In this document: piece after piece, positions 38,901 through 53,900 of the stretch
Layout: each line of letters opens with the position of its first letter
Numbering within the stretch: position 1 is the first letter of the stretch
Assembly (NCBI GenBank): GCA_013398175.1
Contig: VZRZ01003122.1
Span: forward strand, 181,539 to 245,538
Origin: Climacteris rufus
Taxonomy: Eukaryota > Chordata > Aves > Passeriformes > Climacteridae
DNA: 64,000 nt
Reading direction: 5' to 3'
Made by a program: the position numbers and the translations under genes
The notes under the pieces: generated by a model
The model's database searches: none
What the model saw: only the letters and a program-made list of their open reading frames with translations
What the model was told of the DNA's origin: nothing

Positions 38901-41900
38901 CAACAAATTGAAAGCACAGCTTTGCACTCCTGCAGTGGTCAGGCATGGATTCAGCCTTGAGGACTCTGCCTGGGGCAGAGGACCCCAGTGCCCTGGTCCT
39001 GACACAGGGCAGGTGGTGGCAGGAGGCAGCTCAGACCAGGCAGTTTAGCTGCTTTTTCCTTTGTTGCCAGCACACATACAGAAATGCCAAGCCTGTCTGT
39101 GGGTGAAGGGGAATGTGCCCCTTTGATGTGTTCATCTCCTTTCCAGGAGCTGCCTTTGATTTAGGTAGGACTGTGCCCTACAGCACCAGGCTCTCCTCAG
39201 CAAAAGCCCTCTTGTATGAAAATCTCACTCTTAACATACCCAAAAATGTTAGCATGAGGAATAGCTAATAGCATGAGGATTGAGCATCCTCTCTTAATTA
39301 AGGATAATGTAAAAAAAAAGCATATTTTCAGATGGCATCTATGAATCCAAGATCAAAAATATATTGGGTTTGAAAGTCAAAAGAAGTAAATGTGTTGTCT
39401 GGAGGTGGGATTTACTCTGTCTCGCAGTGGGTGGAGTGATTGTGTTTCTTCAATTAGCTCATGTATCTGCAATTTGGAAGAAAAATTGTTTTGAATTATT
39501 CTGGCAGTGGAATTTGATGTCATGTGGAAGCACCTTGGAGAGATGCAGTGCTCTCCTGCACTGGGTTACTGGCAGGGCTGGTCTGCCCTCAAGCTGCAAA
39601 CAGGTAATACATCTTTTTACCTGAAAAAAAGGAAATTGCCAAGTAACTATGGTTATGTTTCCCAATGTGCTCTTTTATAGAAGGATTTGTTCAAAAGCAG
39701 AGACTTTTTTTCCCATGATTTTTATTGCAGAGATACCAGATATGTCACATCCTATCTTTCTTAGCATTTCATGACATCTCTAGGCTTTCACCGGGTGTTG
39801 GACATTGAAAATCTGCCCTGAAATTCAAACAAATGTTTATGTTTAAAAGAATAAACAGAGCCCAGAGCTGTACATTGCCTGACTGCAGATTACTGCCTTT
39901 TTTGCCTCTAAAAGTTAATTGCATTGGAAGTGTCATCTTCCTTTGAGCATCACAGCCTGTAGCATGCATAGGATTTATTTTGCAATACAGACACATTTTT
40001 AAATTGTTTCTTGGCATTAAGAAAGGTTTTGTGGCTCTGGTCCTACTGGGCAGCTCAACAGTGCTGGTTCCCTCAGCCCTGTGCTCATCCTCCTGAGCAT
40101 TGCCCAGAGTGAGAAGGTGACTTTGCATCAGCAGGACTTAGCTGAGGTGTTTTGAGGCAATGCAACATGGACTTGCTCCTGGGCCAGGTTGGACCAGAAC
40201 TGGCTGTGCCATGTTATCCCAACACTTTGTCTGTGGGGCATCCTTTCTGTGTAACCCAGCCACCTCTGCACACTCTGCTTTTACTCAGGAGAACCAGGGA
40301 GCCCTTCGAGCCACGTGCTGCTCCCGCGGGTCAGTTTGTGAAGCCCTTCCCAGCCGTGTGTGTGCCTGTGCCTGTTTGTCGACAGAGGGGCCAGCCCTTG
40401 TTCAGGGAGTTTAAACAAGATAACTGGAGAGAAGAGAGAGCCTGCCATCCCTCCAGATAGCAGTGTCTCAGAGAGCACCGGCAAAGTATGATTTGTCCTC
40501 TGTGAAAAATGTTTGCATTTGACAGCTTTTCACAGGAAGCCTGTCAGAGTGATAATTTAATGAGTACAGATTGCTTGCAACACAGCTGTAAAACGTGCTT
40601 TTACAGTGCTGTAAAATAAGCAACCGAGGCCTTTGTGTGTTTGCTTTGTTTGAGAACAAGTCAACTTCTAATACAAATGAAAGGTGGTCATTTATTTTAC
40701 CCAGCAAACAGTCGAGACATAAGAGAGGAACCTGCCATTTTTCTTCTTGTGGTGGCAAGGTTAATGCTGGGTTATGTTGGTGTTTGCTAATCAGCTCATT
40801 TTTGTAAAGGGGAGAATTAATATCTAATTAGATGTAGGGAGTTACTAGTCAGATTAGCATTTAACTCATAGAAAGGACATAGAAAGGCTTTCTTCTCTTC
40901 ATTTCAGACATCTATGCCCATGGTTTGCACAGAGAGAAGATTAATGTTCCTTCCTGCACCCAAGCTGATTTCTTGACTTGGAGATAGAAGCTGAGGATTC
41001 AGACTTACACTATGCCAATAGCTAGACTGAAATATATCTATCTGTATAATTTAATTGCTGCTGCTGACCAAATTAAGAGTGCTGTGCATTGCTTGGAGGA
41101 AAAGGCTGTGCATGTCCCACTGCTGGGTGCATCCCTGCTTGCTGGTGTCCAGTGGCCCTTCATTCCCGGTGCTGTGCTTGGCATCCCAACTTCATCTCCC
41201 CCCAGGAGCCTCGAGGTGCCAGCAGTGGCATCAATGGGCCTAACCACTGGTGCCAGTCACCAGGGCACCCCTCTGGCATGGTTCAGGGATACAGGCACGT
41301 GCTGGTGGGGGTGGATGCTGACTCCATGCTGCAGACACAGCCTCCTCTGCCCTTCTCCCCTTCTTCTTTGGGAAGTGGTACTTGAGAATGGGTGTTTTCT
41401 GTCCATGAAATGATGGTTGACGCTCAAGCCAGAGACAGCTTTGTGCGTGCATGCTGCCTCCTTCAGCAGTGTTGGGCTTTTAGTAGTGCCTGGTTTTCGT
41501 GGGAAGTTTTCATTTTCTTTATTTGCCTTTCTTTCGGGCAAGGAAAAGCTGCTGGCTGGAAGGCTGCAAGTGCACAGGTATTTGCTGCTAATTAGATTGC
41601 AGATTTTTTTCAGGATAATTAGTGAACATACCTGGTTCTAGCCCACAAGAAATATAGCTAAGAGATGCAGAGCTCTGAAGCCTGGATACAGTTTATTCAA
41701 CTTCCACTTTGGAGTGTAACCAATGGAATGAGTTTGGGCAGGAGAATAAATTGGTTATGGTAATATGGATGTATTACTTATGATAACTGTCTTGGATTAA
41801 AACATTGCTTTGGGTTCTTTAAACTGATGGTTGGAACTATCTGAGAGATTTGCCATCAATATAATTTCAAAAATTGAATTCTTTTTGAAGAGTTTGCTGA

Positions 41901-44900
41901 TGCATCTGGCAGATTTTGTGCCTGGTACAAAAGTATCTAGATACACAACTTATTTGGTGATACTAAAAGGTCTGAGGAAAGGAAGGAAGTGAGCCTTCAA
42001 AATGATTAAGTGAATTAGAAATTAATATACACCAAGCTAATCTCTATAGTATAAACTCAACAGAAAAAATCTTCCTGGAGAGGAAATGCCAGTCATGGGA
42101 ACGAAAGTGGAGGTTCCTGCTGATATTGGACAGAGGACGTGTTGGGTGTTTGAAATCAATCTTCTCTTCCCTGGATCATTTCTCTTGTGCTCCTAAGAGG
42201 CTGCATTATATACAGCCATGTCAGGCACTGAACCCCATGACTTTGTTCATCAGGAACTCATGGAATGCTTCAGTTTTTCCAGAAAATGTTTTCTGTGTTA
42301 GGCTTTGTTTGTACTGGAGGACTTTGAAGACGAAAATCTGAACTTCAGCATACTTCTAATGTCTTTTAACAAGGTTTAAATTCACACCGGGCCAAAATAT
42401 TTCCTCCCCCCTTCTTCTAACAACTTCTGACTCTAAGCATTGCTCCTTTGAGGATTTAAAAAGCCACAGAGCCATGTTTTATTAAAAAATATTTATTGAA
42501 TATGAGTCACAGAAAAGCAGAGGTCAGAATCCTCAATTGCTGGTGGCATGCATAAAATAATCTGCTTCCCTACCCGGCTGTCCCTGCTCCCTGGGGTGCC
42601 AGTGCTCCCTGTGGGGCTGCAGCAAACCCGCGGCGTGGGGGGCTCTGTCCCGATGGCACCTACCCTTGCTCTCCTTAGCTCCTCCCCAAGGCCACAGAGC
42701 ACAGAGTTTTGTTCCAAAACAACCCAAATGCTTTTCTCCTAGTAGACCCCTCCCCTATTTTTAATTTTATTTTAAGTCATCTATGACAAATCTCCAAGGC
42801 AAAGGCTTTGTGGCAGAGTAGTTTGTGCTTAGACCCACGTGGTCTTGGTGGGACGTGTTCTTTAAACTGCTTCTGCAATCAGATCATCATCAGGTCAGTG
42901 TGTTATCAGTGTTGGAGATGTGTGTGGCATTGCCAAGACACGCTGATGGCGCTTTGGCAGCAGCCACTCCTGGGCTGCCTAGTGCTCCCAGAGGGTGAAC
43001 CAAAGCGGGGATTTGCTTTTAGGAGGTGATAAAAATCCCAAGTCCGATTTGTCCTTTGACATCTGAAAAATCTCTTCTTGTGCCAAGTGCTTAGCCCTTG
43101 GATTTTGAGCAAATTCTGGTATAATTGTGGGGGTTTTTGCACTGCCACAAACATTAGAAACCCCTTCTGCAATCAAGACCAATTAGGTAATTGGTCAGGC
43201 TTGCCCTGTGAGACAACAAACTTGCAGGACAGGAGAAAGAACCTGCAGGTAGATTTTTTATTTGTTTTTAAAATGCATTAATATTTGTTCATTTTTGAGG
43301 CTGGTTTATGATAGTTTTGGAAAACGAATTGCCAAGAACTGAAAAGAAGGACTAATTTGTGCAAAACATCTGTTTAACAAAAACACCTTTTTTCTTTCCG
43401 GTACGTTGTTCTTTGAAATTACATCTTTTGAGATGGCTGAATGGAAACCGGTGCCTTTTTTTTGTCTTTTTGCTGACTCTTATCACGATATTCATATTTG
43501 TATCAGGAGAGGTTTCATTCATACAAGTCTTTCAGTCTGGGAAAAGTTTCAGGTATAGGTTTATGAAGAGTAATAAAAATATAGACATAGATATAGACGT
43601 TTGAAAATTTTTAGGGAGTCCTTTAATTTTCCATTTCAGTTTGATGATGGTCTCATTGTGCTGAATTCTCCAGTTAAGCAGTGGTTGTAGAAGAGTGCAA
43701 ACACACAACCCAATGCCCATGTTTACCGCATCTTCTCTTCCTCTTTTCTAGAGTTCTTCAAAGAACTCCTGGAGAACGCCGAGAAGTCTCTGAACGACAT
43801 GTTTGTGCGGACGTACGGCCGCCTGTACATGCAGAACTCGGAGCTGTTCAAGGACCTCTTCGTGGAGCTGAAGCGCTACTACGTGGGCGGCAACGTCAAC
43901 CTGGAGGAGATGCTCAACGAGTTCTGGGCGCGCTTGCTGGAGCGCATGTTCCGGCTGGTCAACCCGCAGTACCACTTCACGGACGAGTACCTGGAGTGTG
44001 TCAGCAAGTACACGGAGCAGCTGAAGCCCTTCGGGGATGTGCCGCGGAAGCTCAAGCTCCAAGTGACGCGTGCCTTCGTGGCCGCCCGCACCTTCGCGCA
44101 GGGCCTGGCCGTGGCCAGGGACGTCGTCAGTAAAGTGTCTGCGGTGAGCTCTGTCCCGGAATTGTTCATTCCCGTGTCCCCTGGGCCCAGGATGGGCAGT
44201 GTCTTTCCCTGTTGTCCTGTTCCTAAAGGTGGTAGTTGAGTTCAGGTGGGACCAAACTCCGTCTCTGTAGGCTGCGCTGTTGCGTGGTAGAGTCACGTTC
44301 AGGGCACACCACAATTCAGAGCTGCAGCCCAGTTCCCCAGGTGGATGCTTTCCTGCTGTCTAGAGAACAACAACAGCAGGAAATTAAATGCCTTCTGCAA
44401 TGGAAATAACCATGTTTGCTTGTGTAATGGCCATATCTCCTTCTTAATGCTGGCTTTAAATTACAGTGAGTCATGGATGCTACAGGCATCTATTATGGAG
44501 CAGCTGATGATTTACTCCTCGCTCCTGGGCATGGGGAGAGGCAGTTCACATGAGCAAACAGCACTTCTGTGCTAACAGTAAGCTGGAGCCACATGCACAG
44601 GGCGTAAGACACTTGTGCTTGGTGCCACACACACAGCACAAGTGGTAAAGTCACTTTTTGGGGGATAAAACATCTGTGATGTGTTGATCACTTAAATGTT
44701 TGCCTCCCTCTTCATATATGTCACTTCAGAATTGTTTAAGTGTTTAAGACTTTTTTTTAATGTAAGATTTGTGCTTAATTTTAGTCTGACTTGTGTGGTA
44801 TAGGGAACAGTCAATAATCCCCTTGAAGTGATTATGTAAGATAACAAATATTAGTGATTTCCTTTTAACAAATTCAGCTCATTTCCCATGGGCTGTAGAA

Positions 44901-47900
44901 GATTTATTGTAATAATTTAATTGGGCAGAGAGACGTTTACCTGGTTACAGAGTAAAAAAATGAGGCTGAAAGAGCAGGCAGGAGTTTGAATCACCTCAAG
45001 TGCCAGGAAAGAAAAAAAAAGAAGTAAACCAGAAATGAATAGTTCTTAAGATACTCTCAGAAGCAGAGTGCAGTTCTGTAAGCAGCACAAGCAGTATTAA
45101 GTGAGATAATAATTCGAATTTCTTTGACTTACAGGGATAATATTAAAATACTGTCTCTGAGGATAGGGGGAAAAAAAGCCTGCTTCCATGTTAGTTCTTC
45201 TTGAAGAGAAATGAAGAAATTTTCCTGCAGTAAGCCTGAGCATGTATAGTAGGGCAGAGAATATTAGCAAGGAAGGAGGTGCCTTACTAAAATACCCAGA
45301 CTTCAGGAGTGAGTTGTAATTTAGCAGTGGCAGGTTTAGGTCTTTGGACACCTTGACTCCCCACCTAATAGAGACAGCTCTCACATTAGATCTGTCTGTG
45401 TGCTACTGGTTGAGGATGGGTGTGTGGAGCTCTATGTGTGACATGTCGGGTCACCCTTATGAGACCACAAAATCTTTCAGCCTAAGGGATGCTGTCCTTG
45501 TGGGTGGGAGGGTTGGTGCCAGAGAAAGAATGATGTCTCTGTGGCAGGCCACTGGCCAAGCCTGCTAACTCTTAGTTGGGGTTTCAGATTTGATGGTCCT
45601 GGTTTGTGGCTGTGTGGTACATCTTATGGTCAGGGGATGGGGTTTTCACTGCTGTAGAGTGTGGATGAAATATTCGGGTGGGAGGTCTGGCCATTAAGCC
45701 CCAGTACGGTTTTGGGAATGTGCAATTACTTGATAGGCAGTAAACGTGCATGGGTGAGGGATCGTGTTTATGCTCCATCTGCTCAGAATTCATCAAAACG
45801 TCTCCAGACTTGACACGGAACCACAAGGGCTACGGTTCCCGCATCTGTTACGAATCAGTCGTGAACCCGAGGTGGCGTCGTGATTTCTCTTTCCCTTTTG
45901 AAGATCCTTGAGTGTAGAGTTGCCTTCAACCCTAGAATTAATTGCTCGAGTGTGGAAGGCTACCCAGAGCCCCACGCAGCTGCAAAAATAGCTCACGTGC
46001 CGTGGACAGTCACAGTTGCTCTACTTTCCACTTCAATTTCACAAGTTGCACTGGAAATCCTACAACAGATTGACTTTTCCAAGCAGTAACAAAAGTCCCT
46101 GCTGTTGAATACCTAAGTGTTAGGTATCTATAGCTTTGCAGCAGTAGAAGGAAGAATAATCTTTTCTCTAGTGTTTTAATCTCATTCAGGGGAAATCTAA
46201 CATCACGTTTCTGCAAGATACAATGGGAAATTCTAGACATGAGTTTAAAAGCTGATGTTTTTATGCCTGCTGCTCTGCGGTTGTGTTTTGGGGCTTCCCA
46301 CATTACATATAGATTAGCCTGGCTTTGCTGAGCTCTATATAATGACTCCATTGACTATGCTTCCTTATTATTTTTACTCAGGAGTTGTAGTGGAATGACT
46401 GCTTATACCAGGGATTAACTTGAGGGATAAATCTTCAATTCTTCTTTATGAAAAAATGTCCAAAGGAATGCAAATTAGTTTTACTTTACTGCATTTTATA
46501 ACAAGTAAGCTAAAAATGTTTAATTGAATATCTTCAGGAGGAGAAATACAAACTACTGCGAGACCCAGCTGTGTACTTTCCCAGGATACTATCAGGAGAG
46601 CAAAGAGCACTTTACAGTGGAACAGCCTTGATGGCTTTTTAATGATCCTAGATATTTTTGCATCTTCACTAGGGAGTTGCATTTACAGTTGCAAGAGTAT
46701 TGTTCTTGCATGAGTTTGGAAGTAAAGGGGTAAAGGGGTAAAAGAAGAGAGAATATTGAAAAGCTGCAAGTGTGCTTCATTTCTGAGCCAGAATACTAGA
46801 AAATAACTTTTAATTTGGCCTTGAATGGATCAAAGCTGGAAATACACAACACAGAGAAAGCAGTATGGTTTTGAGAGAAAGCACAGACTTTTTTCAAACT
46901 GTGTTGAAATCCCACAATTTTGATGCTCAGGTCTTCACCCCTCAAATTCCCTCAATTGGACCCCAAAAGTGCCAAATTCTCCAGAGCTGATCTGAGCAGC
47001 CAACTTAGGATGCTGTTCCTGGCTGTGGGAGATGTGCCCTGCCTCTGAGGCGGACTGCGAGGGGCTGTGGGCCTCCAGTGCTGACGCCGGGTGCTTTCTC
47101 CCTGACCTTCCTGCCCCTGCCTTGCAGAGACGGAAATCTGCCCATCCCCTAATCGCTCTCCTGCTCCTTAGCCCTGGACAAGTGCTGAAGTCAGCCGGGT
47201 TAAATTGCTGCCAGCAGTGACATTTCCTGCCCCGGCCAGGGCTGGAAAAAAGGAGCAAATATAAGCCAGAGCCCTGAGTGACTGAGAAAGGATGAGAACC
47301 CGCAACTGGGCAGTTCTCAAGCTGCAGAGATGTTCCTGTAATTAGCTGTGTGCGATTAAACGCACAGCCTGGTCAAGGGTCATGACACCTTTGGGAGTGG
47401 AGGGCTTTGTAGGGGGCAGGTCAGCTACAGGTATGCGATGGAGCTCCCTGTGTGCAGGGGCAGAAGTAGTGAAATCAAGGGCTGAGCTCCCTGACAGCAT
47501 TTTGTAGGGTCAGGAGGAGCAGGGAGGGGAGGTCTGTCTGTAGGTCACCAGCAGAGGCACATGAAGGGTGAAGTGTGCAACCACCCAGCATCGCATCCCT
47601 GTGTCACCCTCTCTCTGCAGACCTGCAGACAGGGGTGTATGGATGTGACCTGCACTTGGCAGTGGTGGTGAGAGTTTTCTGGAGCCCACCCAGGAAGTTT
47701 ATGCTGATAAACTGTTGTTTTGGGGTTCGTCTGCTGCTTTTCCCGTCTTGCTGTCGCATCGTGTAATTTGAGGCAGAATTGCTGGGAACTCAGGAGGATC
47801 CCAGATCACCTCCCAAACAAGCACTTGTGTGCTGAAAGCTACATGAGATGCAGTTGCCACCAAAGCATCTGGGCTGCTGGAATGGGTCTTCCAGCCTGTC

Positions 47901-50900
47901 CTTGGGAACCCTGGGAAAGGCAGCAGCTTGGAAGTTGTATGCAAGAAATGGTGTTTAGTTTGGAAGCACAGTTCTGAGGCCTATGAAATAGTGCACAGCT
48001 TTGTATGAGGGTTACACCTACTTCCTCATCTGCTGTGCTCTGAAGACATTAGCAGCTGAGAGGAGGCTGCTGGACGTGTTCACAGTGGGTGGAGGAGTTC
48101 AGCTTTCTTGGTATTGGCATTTCTTCCCTAATGAAATATTATGATAGCAGCCAAGGAGGGAATTTTCTTCAAACTGTTTACGAAAAGATTTGCAGAGGGG
48201 CAGGTGATTGCCTTCCCATGGGTGCTCTAAAGGTGGAGTGGGAACCCAGTGGCTTTTTAACCCCTTTTGCTCTAAGCTGAGGCCCCTGTGGAGCACAAGT
48301 TGAGCTGTTGGTTGACCTGCTGGGCTGCACGAGCTCCCTCGTGGCTCCTGCCCTTTCTGTTGTGGATGCTGAATGTGGACCAGCCATTGGCTTAGGAGAA
48401 GCAGTGATGAAAATAATAAAGCAGTGAATGAGTAAGAATTAAGGCGTGTGTCATCACAAATAGTAGGGCACTGAGATCTTGTTTTGGTAAAAGTTGTGCC
48501 CCTTGTAATTGCCATTTGAGGATCTAAAAGTTTAGTCAGAGAGCCAGGGTCCAACCTCCCTCTGTGCAGCTTTTGCCCTTGGTTTGACTTAAGGGGAATG
48601 TGACTGTAATCCTCTTTCAGGAAGAAGTTTGTGTTCCTATATCCAATGAAGCTGGGCAGCCTTCAGGCAAGAGCAAACCTTGCCAGGGAAGTGACAGAAA
48701 TGGAATGTGTTGCTTGCATACATTGGGAAAGGACAGAGAGGGCAATGCTTCTGCTATATGGGCAACTAAGAAACAGCCAGAGGAGCCAAGGAGCCCTTTT
48801 AGTGTAGCAGAGGGACCTCCAAAGAGGCAGTGCTGCCCAGGCAGCAGGTTGCAACGGGGCCAGCCAAGGGGCTGTCGTGCACAAGGACATTTCCTTCCAC
48901 ATACCAAGGGCAAACATCAATGCAGAAAACAATACCAAGCGCTTCTCCACATCAAAGATGACCCTGAGAAGACCTGCCAAGAATGTGACTGCATCTGCCT
49001 CAGCTCCAGCCATCTGAGGGGCTGTGCTAGGCCTTCAAAGCATGCTGGAGCAGCAGTCATTGCAGATTTAGGGTTGGGAGCATGTGGATGCTGTGGGTTT
49101 GGAGCTGATGGCGTCATGCAGGAGCACTTCAGTCCACTTGGCTTTGGTTTTTTCTTTCTCTGCCTCCCCCCTCACTGTGGTTCTGCTGCTAATTTTATAA
49201 ACAATGTGAGGGATAACTAAGGATGTTTTTGGTTGTAGATGCCCAGATAAATGTCCCTGCTGTTTTTTGCTCATTAAAGTAAACAGAATGCTCCTTGTGA
49301 TCTGCAGGGTCTGAGGCAGGGAGAGGCAGGTGCTACAGAGAACAAGCTTGGAGTGAAAGGCACTTTGGTCCCAAGGGCACTGGGAGCAGGAGATGCTGAC
49401 CCCTGGCATGGCTACGTAAGGGGAGAGGCATCCACTTGGCACTTCAAGGTCCCCCCTGCCCCATGTGGGCTGGGAGTGCTGGTGGGGAAGACAAGCACAT
49501 TAATGTTAAGACTGTGCAGGTCGAGTGCCTGGTGGTGTGATTCTCAGGAGCTCTGCTCTTCCTCTTGTCAGTGTCACATCTGGAGCAGGGGGAGACAGCT
49601 GTAAGTAGGGAACTGAGCATAAATGTACTCTTGAACTATTCTTTGCACAAGAGAACGCTGCAGAAGATATTGCCGTGGGTAGCAAATGTTGATGAGACAC
49701 AGAGTCGTGCAGTTCCCGAATTTTTCTCCTAAATGTGTTCCCTTATGCAAGACCTCAGAGGCCCAAATCTGTGGTTGAACCAGATGCTGTCTAAATTATT
49801 AATGTTCTGCCACTGGGCCAGCAAAATTGGTTAAATACGTAGTTAATTCCAAAACACTTTCATTGGAATATTTGGGGTGGGGAAGCAAACCAAGAGCCTC
49901 CCAAGTGATCTTCTGCCTAACAGTGAGCTGAACGTCTGGACCAGTGTGTGCCAAGATGATGCTCTTGCACAACACCGAGAGAAGGAAAAAATGATGCAAT
50001 TAAGGTTGTGTTGGTCCCAAAAACTGATGACAACTCACTTGTCTAAGCTGACTGCTCACCTAGAGCATCTCACAGTCAGCTTCTCAGTAACTGAGAAGTT
50101 ACTCCTTCAGTCTTTTAGCCAGTACTGCCCTTATTCAGTGTTTTTGCAAAGGAAACACAGTATAAAACAAAAGTAAATGATCTGCATTTATTTTCAGATC
50201 ATTGGATTTTTATGTTTTCTGGGGGCTGTGCTGCTGGCATGGCAACGCTGTTGTTGGGAAAGCTTGGAGAATAAGAAAGCCTGAGTTATCAGTGTTATTA
50301 TAAATAGTTATTAAAGCTGACAGGATTTTAAATGTTATTATTAACATTCTTAATGTTAACTTGAGGGTAGAGTGAGAGAATGTAATGTGGCTCTGGCTGT
50401 CTGACAGGTGGTAGGAGCTCCCTGCAGGACTGTCCATGGTTGGAGCTCTGTCATTCTTCCTCAGCTATTTCTTGCCTTGGGAAGGAGATGAAAAAGAATC
50501 TGGTTACTTCTCTGAGCTTTATCTGCTTGCACAGATGGGTTTATCTCGAGTTTTGGTGGTTTTGTGGTAGGCTGTGAACAAGGCATTGCACTTGATAGGT
50601 GTGTACTTTCAGGGTGATGTTTCTACCAGAGGAATGCATCCAGCTGCAGTTGCCAGCAAGTTGGAAAAGGCTAAGGGTGTAACAGTTTCCTTTATATGAA
50701 ACTCTGAAATGGGATGGGTATGACAAGGTATCAACAAAAAACAGATTTTATTATGCCAAGAGCATGTCATTTTTACAAGAACACGATTTTACCTCCACCA
50801 GTCTATATAAATAGGGGCGTGATCCCAGCAAATATGATATGCAATGTTTGCATTAAACCTAGAGTTGTTTGCTTTTCACTTAGTTTTTGTGAATTGTGTG

Positions 50901-53900
50901 CAAATCTATGTTTTTAAGGAGTAAGTTCAATATGAATGTGAAGATTGGTGCCAAAACACATCTGTTAACAGCTTTTAATCTTCACGTTTGACAAAGCGTA
51001 TAGATATGGACAAATTGTAATTTACATGACGAAACCGCAGGGTGATGGATTGCTGCAGTGGCGTGGAACGCCATGGAAAGGAAATAAATTTCACAAGATA
51101 AAAGGAAGGGACTGGAGTGCATTTACTTCTATCAGAAACTTTTACAGGGTATGTGCACTGCAGCTACTACTACCTGAGCTCAAATCTGCTAGAGTAAATC
51201 CCCTCCAGCAACTAAAGCTTTCTTTGGGACTCTGCTTTATTAGAAAGGAGATTACTTGGTTCTGAGGGTCATTCTAGAGTAGAGTTTGAATGAACTTGAG
51301 TTGCTTTCCAAGATAAACACAACCCCAGAACAAAGCATATCTGGGTTTACTGTTACATACAATGGTGTTTTAAGAGCTTGCACCTGGCATGGCAGGGCCA
51401 ACATTAAAAGCTTGTGAAGAATTGCCAATGCAACATATGGCACATCCCACTGACAGAGCCAGAGCTGGTCTGGACTGGGTAGGGGCCCCATGCCAGGGGT
51501 TAAGGTTCTCCTTGCAGAGATACTCAGCGGTTAAGCATTTATCACTGGTGTAACGAGGTGTAATTGCTCATAGTCTTCCCCAAAACTCTCTTAGAGGTGA
51601 TGTCTGATTGTGCCTTCCTGTTGCTTTCTGACACCATAAAATGTCAGTTTTGGGCTGATGAATTTGCCATCAGTCTAGAATTGTCTTCCTCTTCACCTGC
51701 AACTCTATTGCACACTAGCAGGTTCCCTGTGGGTTACATCCATCACTAGCAGGGCTCAGTTTGGCAGTCACTGCAGGCTGGGGTTTGTGTTTTCCATCAC
51801 CCCTTTGTGATCACCCTCAGCTCAGCTTTGTGCAGGACTCAAACCTACATGGGGAAGGAAGCGAAACCTCATTTGCTTTTAAAAATCATTCTGTGCCTTT
51901 GTTCCAAGGACCTAATCCCAGTGACCATCGCGTATCGTCCGCTGTGGAACGCGGGAAAGCAGCTTCAGTTTCCCCTGCATCTGCTGGGATTCGTAAAGAT
52001 CAGCCCCTATGGAATATCAAAGCGGGGATGCTGCGGCGCTGCAGCCGCTCGTGGGGCGAGGCGGGAACCTAAGATGGGAAGGGGCCTCCTGGGTCACGGC
52101 TCTGCCAGTGGGTTTTTGCAACATGCTGCTATGCAAACCCTTTCATAAAGCTGCAGCTTTCCCTGATAGGGTTGGGGAAGCCTCCTGCTCCTCATTCCGC
52201 TTCAAACTGCTCTAGCACCTAGCAACATTTTCCAAATTTTTCTTCCTGAGGAGGATGGCAGAGCACTCCTTTGAGGGCTAACACTGCTATGATGGCCAAG
52301 ATCTGCTGATAAGCCTCAGGACTAGGCAGGGAGGTCCTGGCACCTACTGCTGAGTGACACAGGAAGGGATTTTTATCAGAGAAACAACCAAACTACTAAA
52401 CTTGAATGTCCGTCAGAGCTCTTGTCTCTGGGTGCGAGATGTTATTTAGTTCCCCGCGCCACTTTTTTGTTATGCAAGGACTGCACCATCTGGATAGCAG
52501 ATGATACCTTTACATTTGTCTGTTTCTAGTTCTCCAACTATAAATCATCTGATTTAGCTGGTTTCTGTTGCTTGAGCTCTTAGTGTTTGAACCAGTCCTC
52601 CTTTAAAGCCATGCTGTCCCAATAGGGAGCTTTCTGCTGGGGCTCCTGCTCCCACTGTGCCTTCCAAATATATATATAATATAAAATGTGTATATGCTCT
52701 GAAGCATCTGAATCAGATTCCAATGCCACCGCAAACAGCTTTCTACATGGATTCTCCTTTTGCTCAGCCAAATAGGCTCTTTGTGGACGAAAGAAGGGTA
52801 AAGTGCTGTCTGATGAACATTGCTGGCCAGCCAAAATCCAGCACTGAGCTACATCAGCTGCAGAAAATTGTTCTTCTGTCTCTCTAACCAGTTCGCTTGC
52901 CTACCAAAGAGAAACTGTGGTTTTTCTGGATTTGTCAGAAACAAAGCAGATCTTTATCTGTCATCTCTTTTCATAAGAAAATCCAGCACTTCATAAGAAA
53001 AGAGGGTTTAAAATTCTGCTTATTAGCAAAGCAAGCCTGATAATGTAGTGCTTTTTTTTCCTGGTTTGTTTTTGTTAAAGTCTGTTGCCTCCTAGTTTCC
53101 TGTGTTGCCAAAAGTTTTTGCACCAGAAGATCATGTTTAGCTTCTCTGTAGCACTCACCCTGAGATGGGCAATAGTGAGGTCCTCAGCATGTGTGTGGTA
53201 CCACATCTTCCTCATGTACATTCATCTCCACTCAGTCCTCTCTGCCTTGAAGTTGGCTCCCAGACCTCCAGCAGATGAGATGTGAAGGCCATCCACATCT
53301 CCAGCTATTTCTGTTGAGTGACTTCCCTCTTTCTCAGCGTCTCCTCCAGCGCTGTCTTGGATCACAACCCTGAGCACTTTCCCTAAATGGCTTACAAGGA
53401 GCCTCAGGTGCACAGTTAAAACACCAGAGACCGCTTCTGTTTTCTCAGTGTGTCTCTGATTGCATCTTAATTTTCTGTTTTCATCTGTGGCTAATTAACA
53501 CTTAAACTTGCTCTTGAGGGACCTTCTCTGTTCAACACTTCAGACGGACCCACCATGTGGTCTGGATGGAGCTAATGCTCCTCGGACTGGCTGGGTGGAA
53601 ATGGTTTCAATGAATGTTTTGAAGCTGGGCCAGGGAGTGAATCAAACATGAATGACCATGAGTCACTTTGGAAAACAGCCCTGTTGAGGGCTCAGGGGTG
53701 ACGTGCCTGCTGCAGACAGCTCCGCTCGCACACCCCGTGCCTTCAGGGGTCCTCCCGGTTTGTCCTCAGCTGCAGGGTTGTGGCTGCCACCTCCTTCGGG
53801 TGTGGGGAATGGTGTTACTGAGCGTGATGAGTGCTGAGTATAAATGAACCCGGGTATCTGTCATGTAAATGCTGTGTTGAGGGACTTGAATGTGAGATAA

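Noticed and set aside
43681..44133. 150-codon plus-strand frame over exon 3
   Set aside because: It is out of frame with the glypican reading and consists of low-complexity Arg/Ala/Gly wording caused by GC-rich codons.
43748..44314. 188-codon minus-strand reading frame
   Set aside because: It is the antisense shadow of GC-rich exon 3, where stop codons are rare in all frames; it shows no independent domain.
48600..49220. 206-codon plus-strand frame in intron 3
   Set aside because: Cysteine-rich in places but with no known motif and no sign of being an exon; treated as chance.
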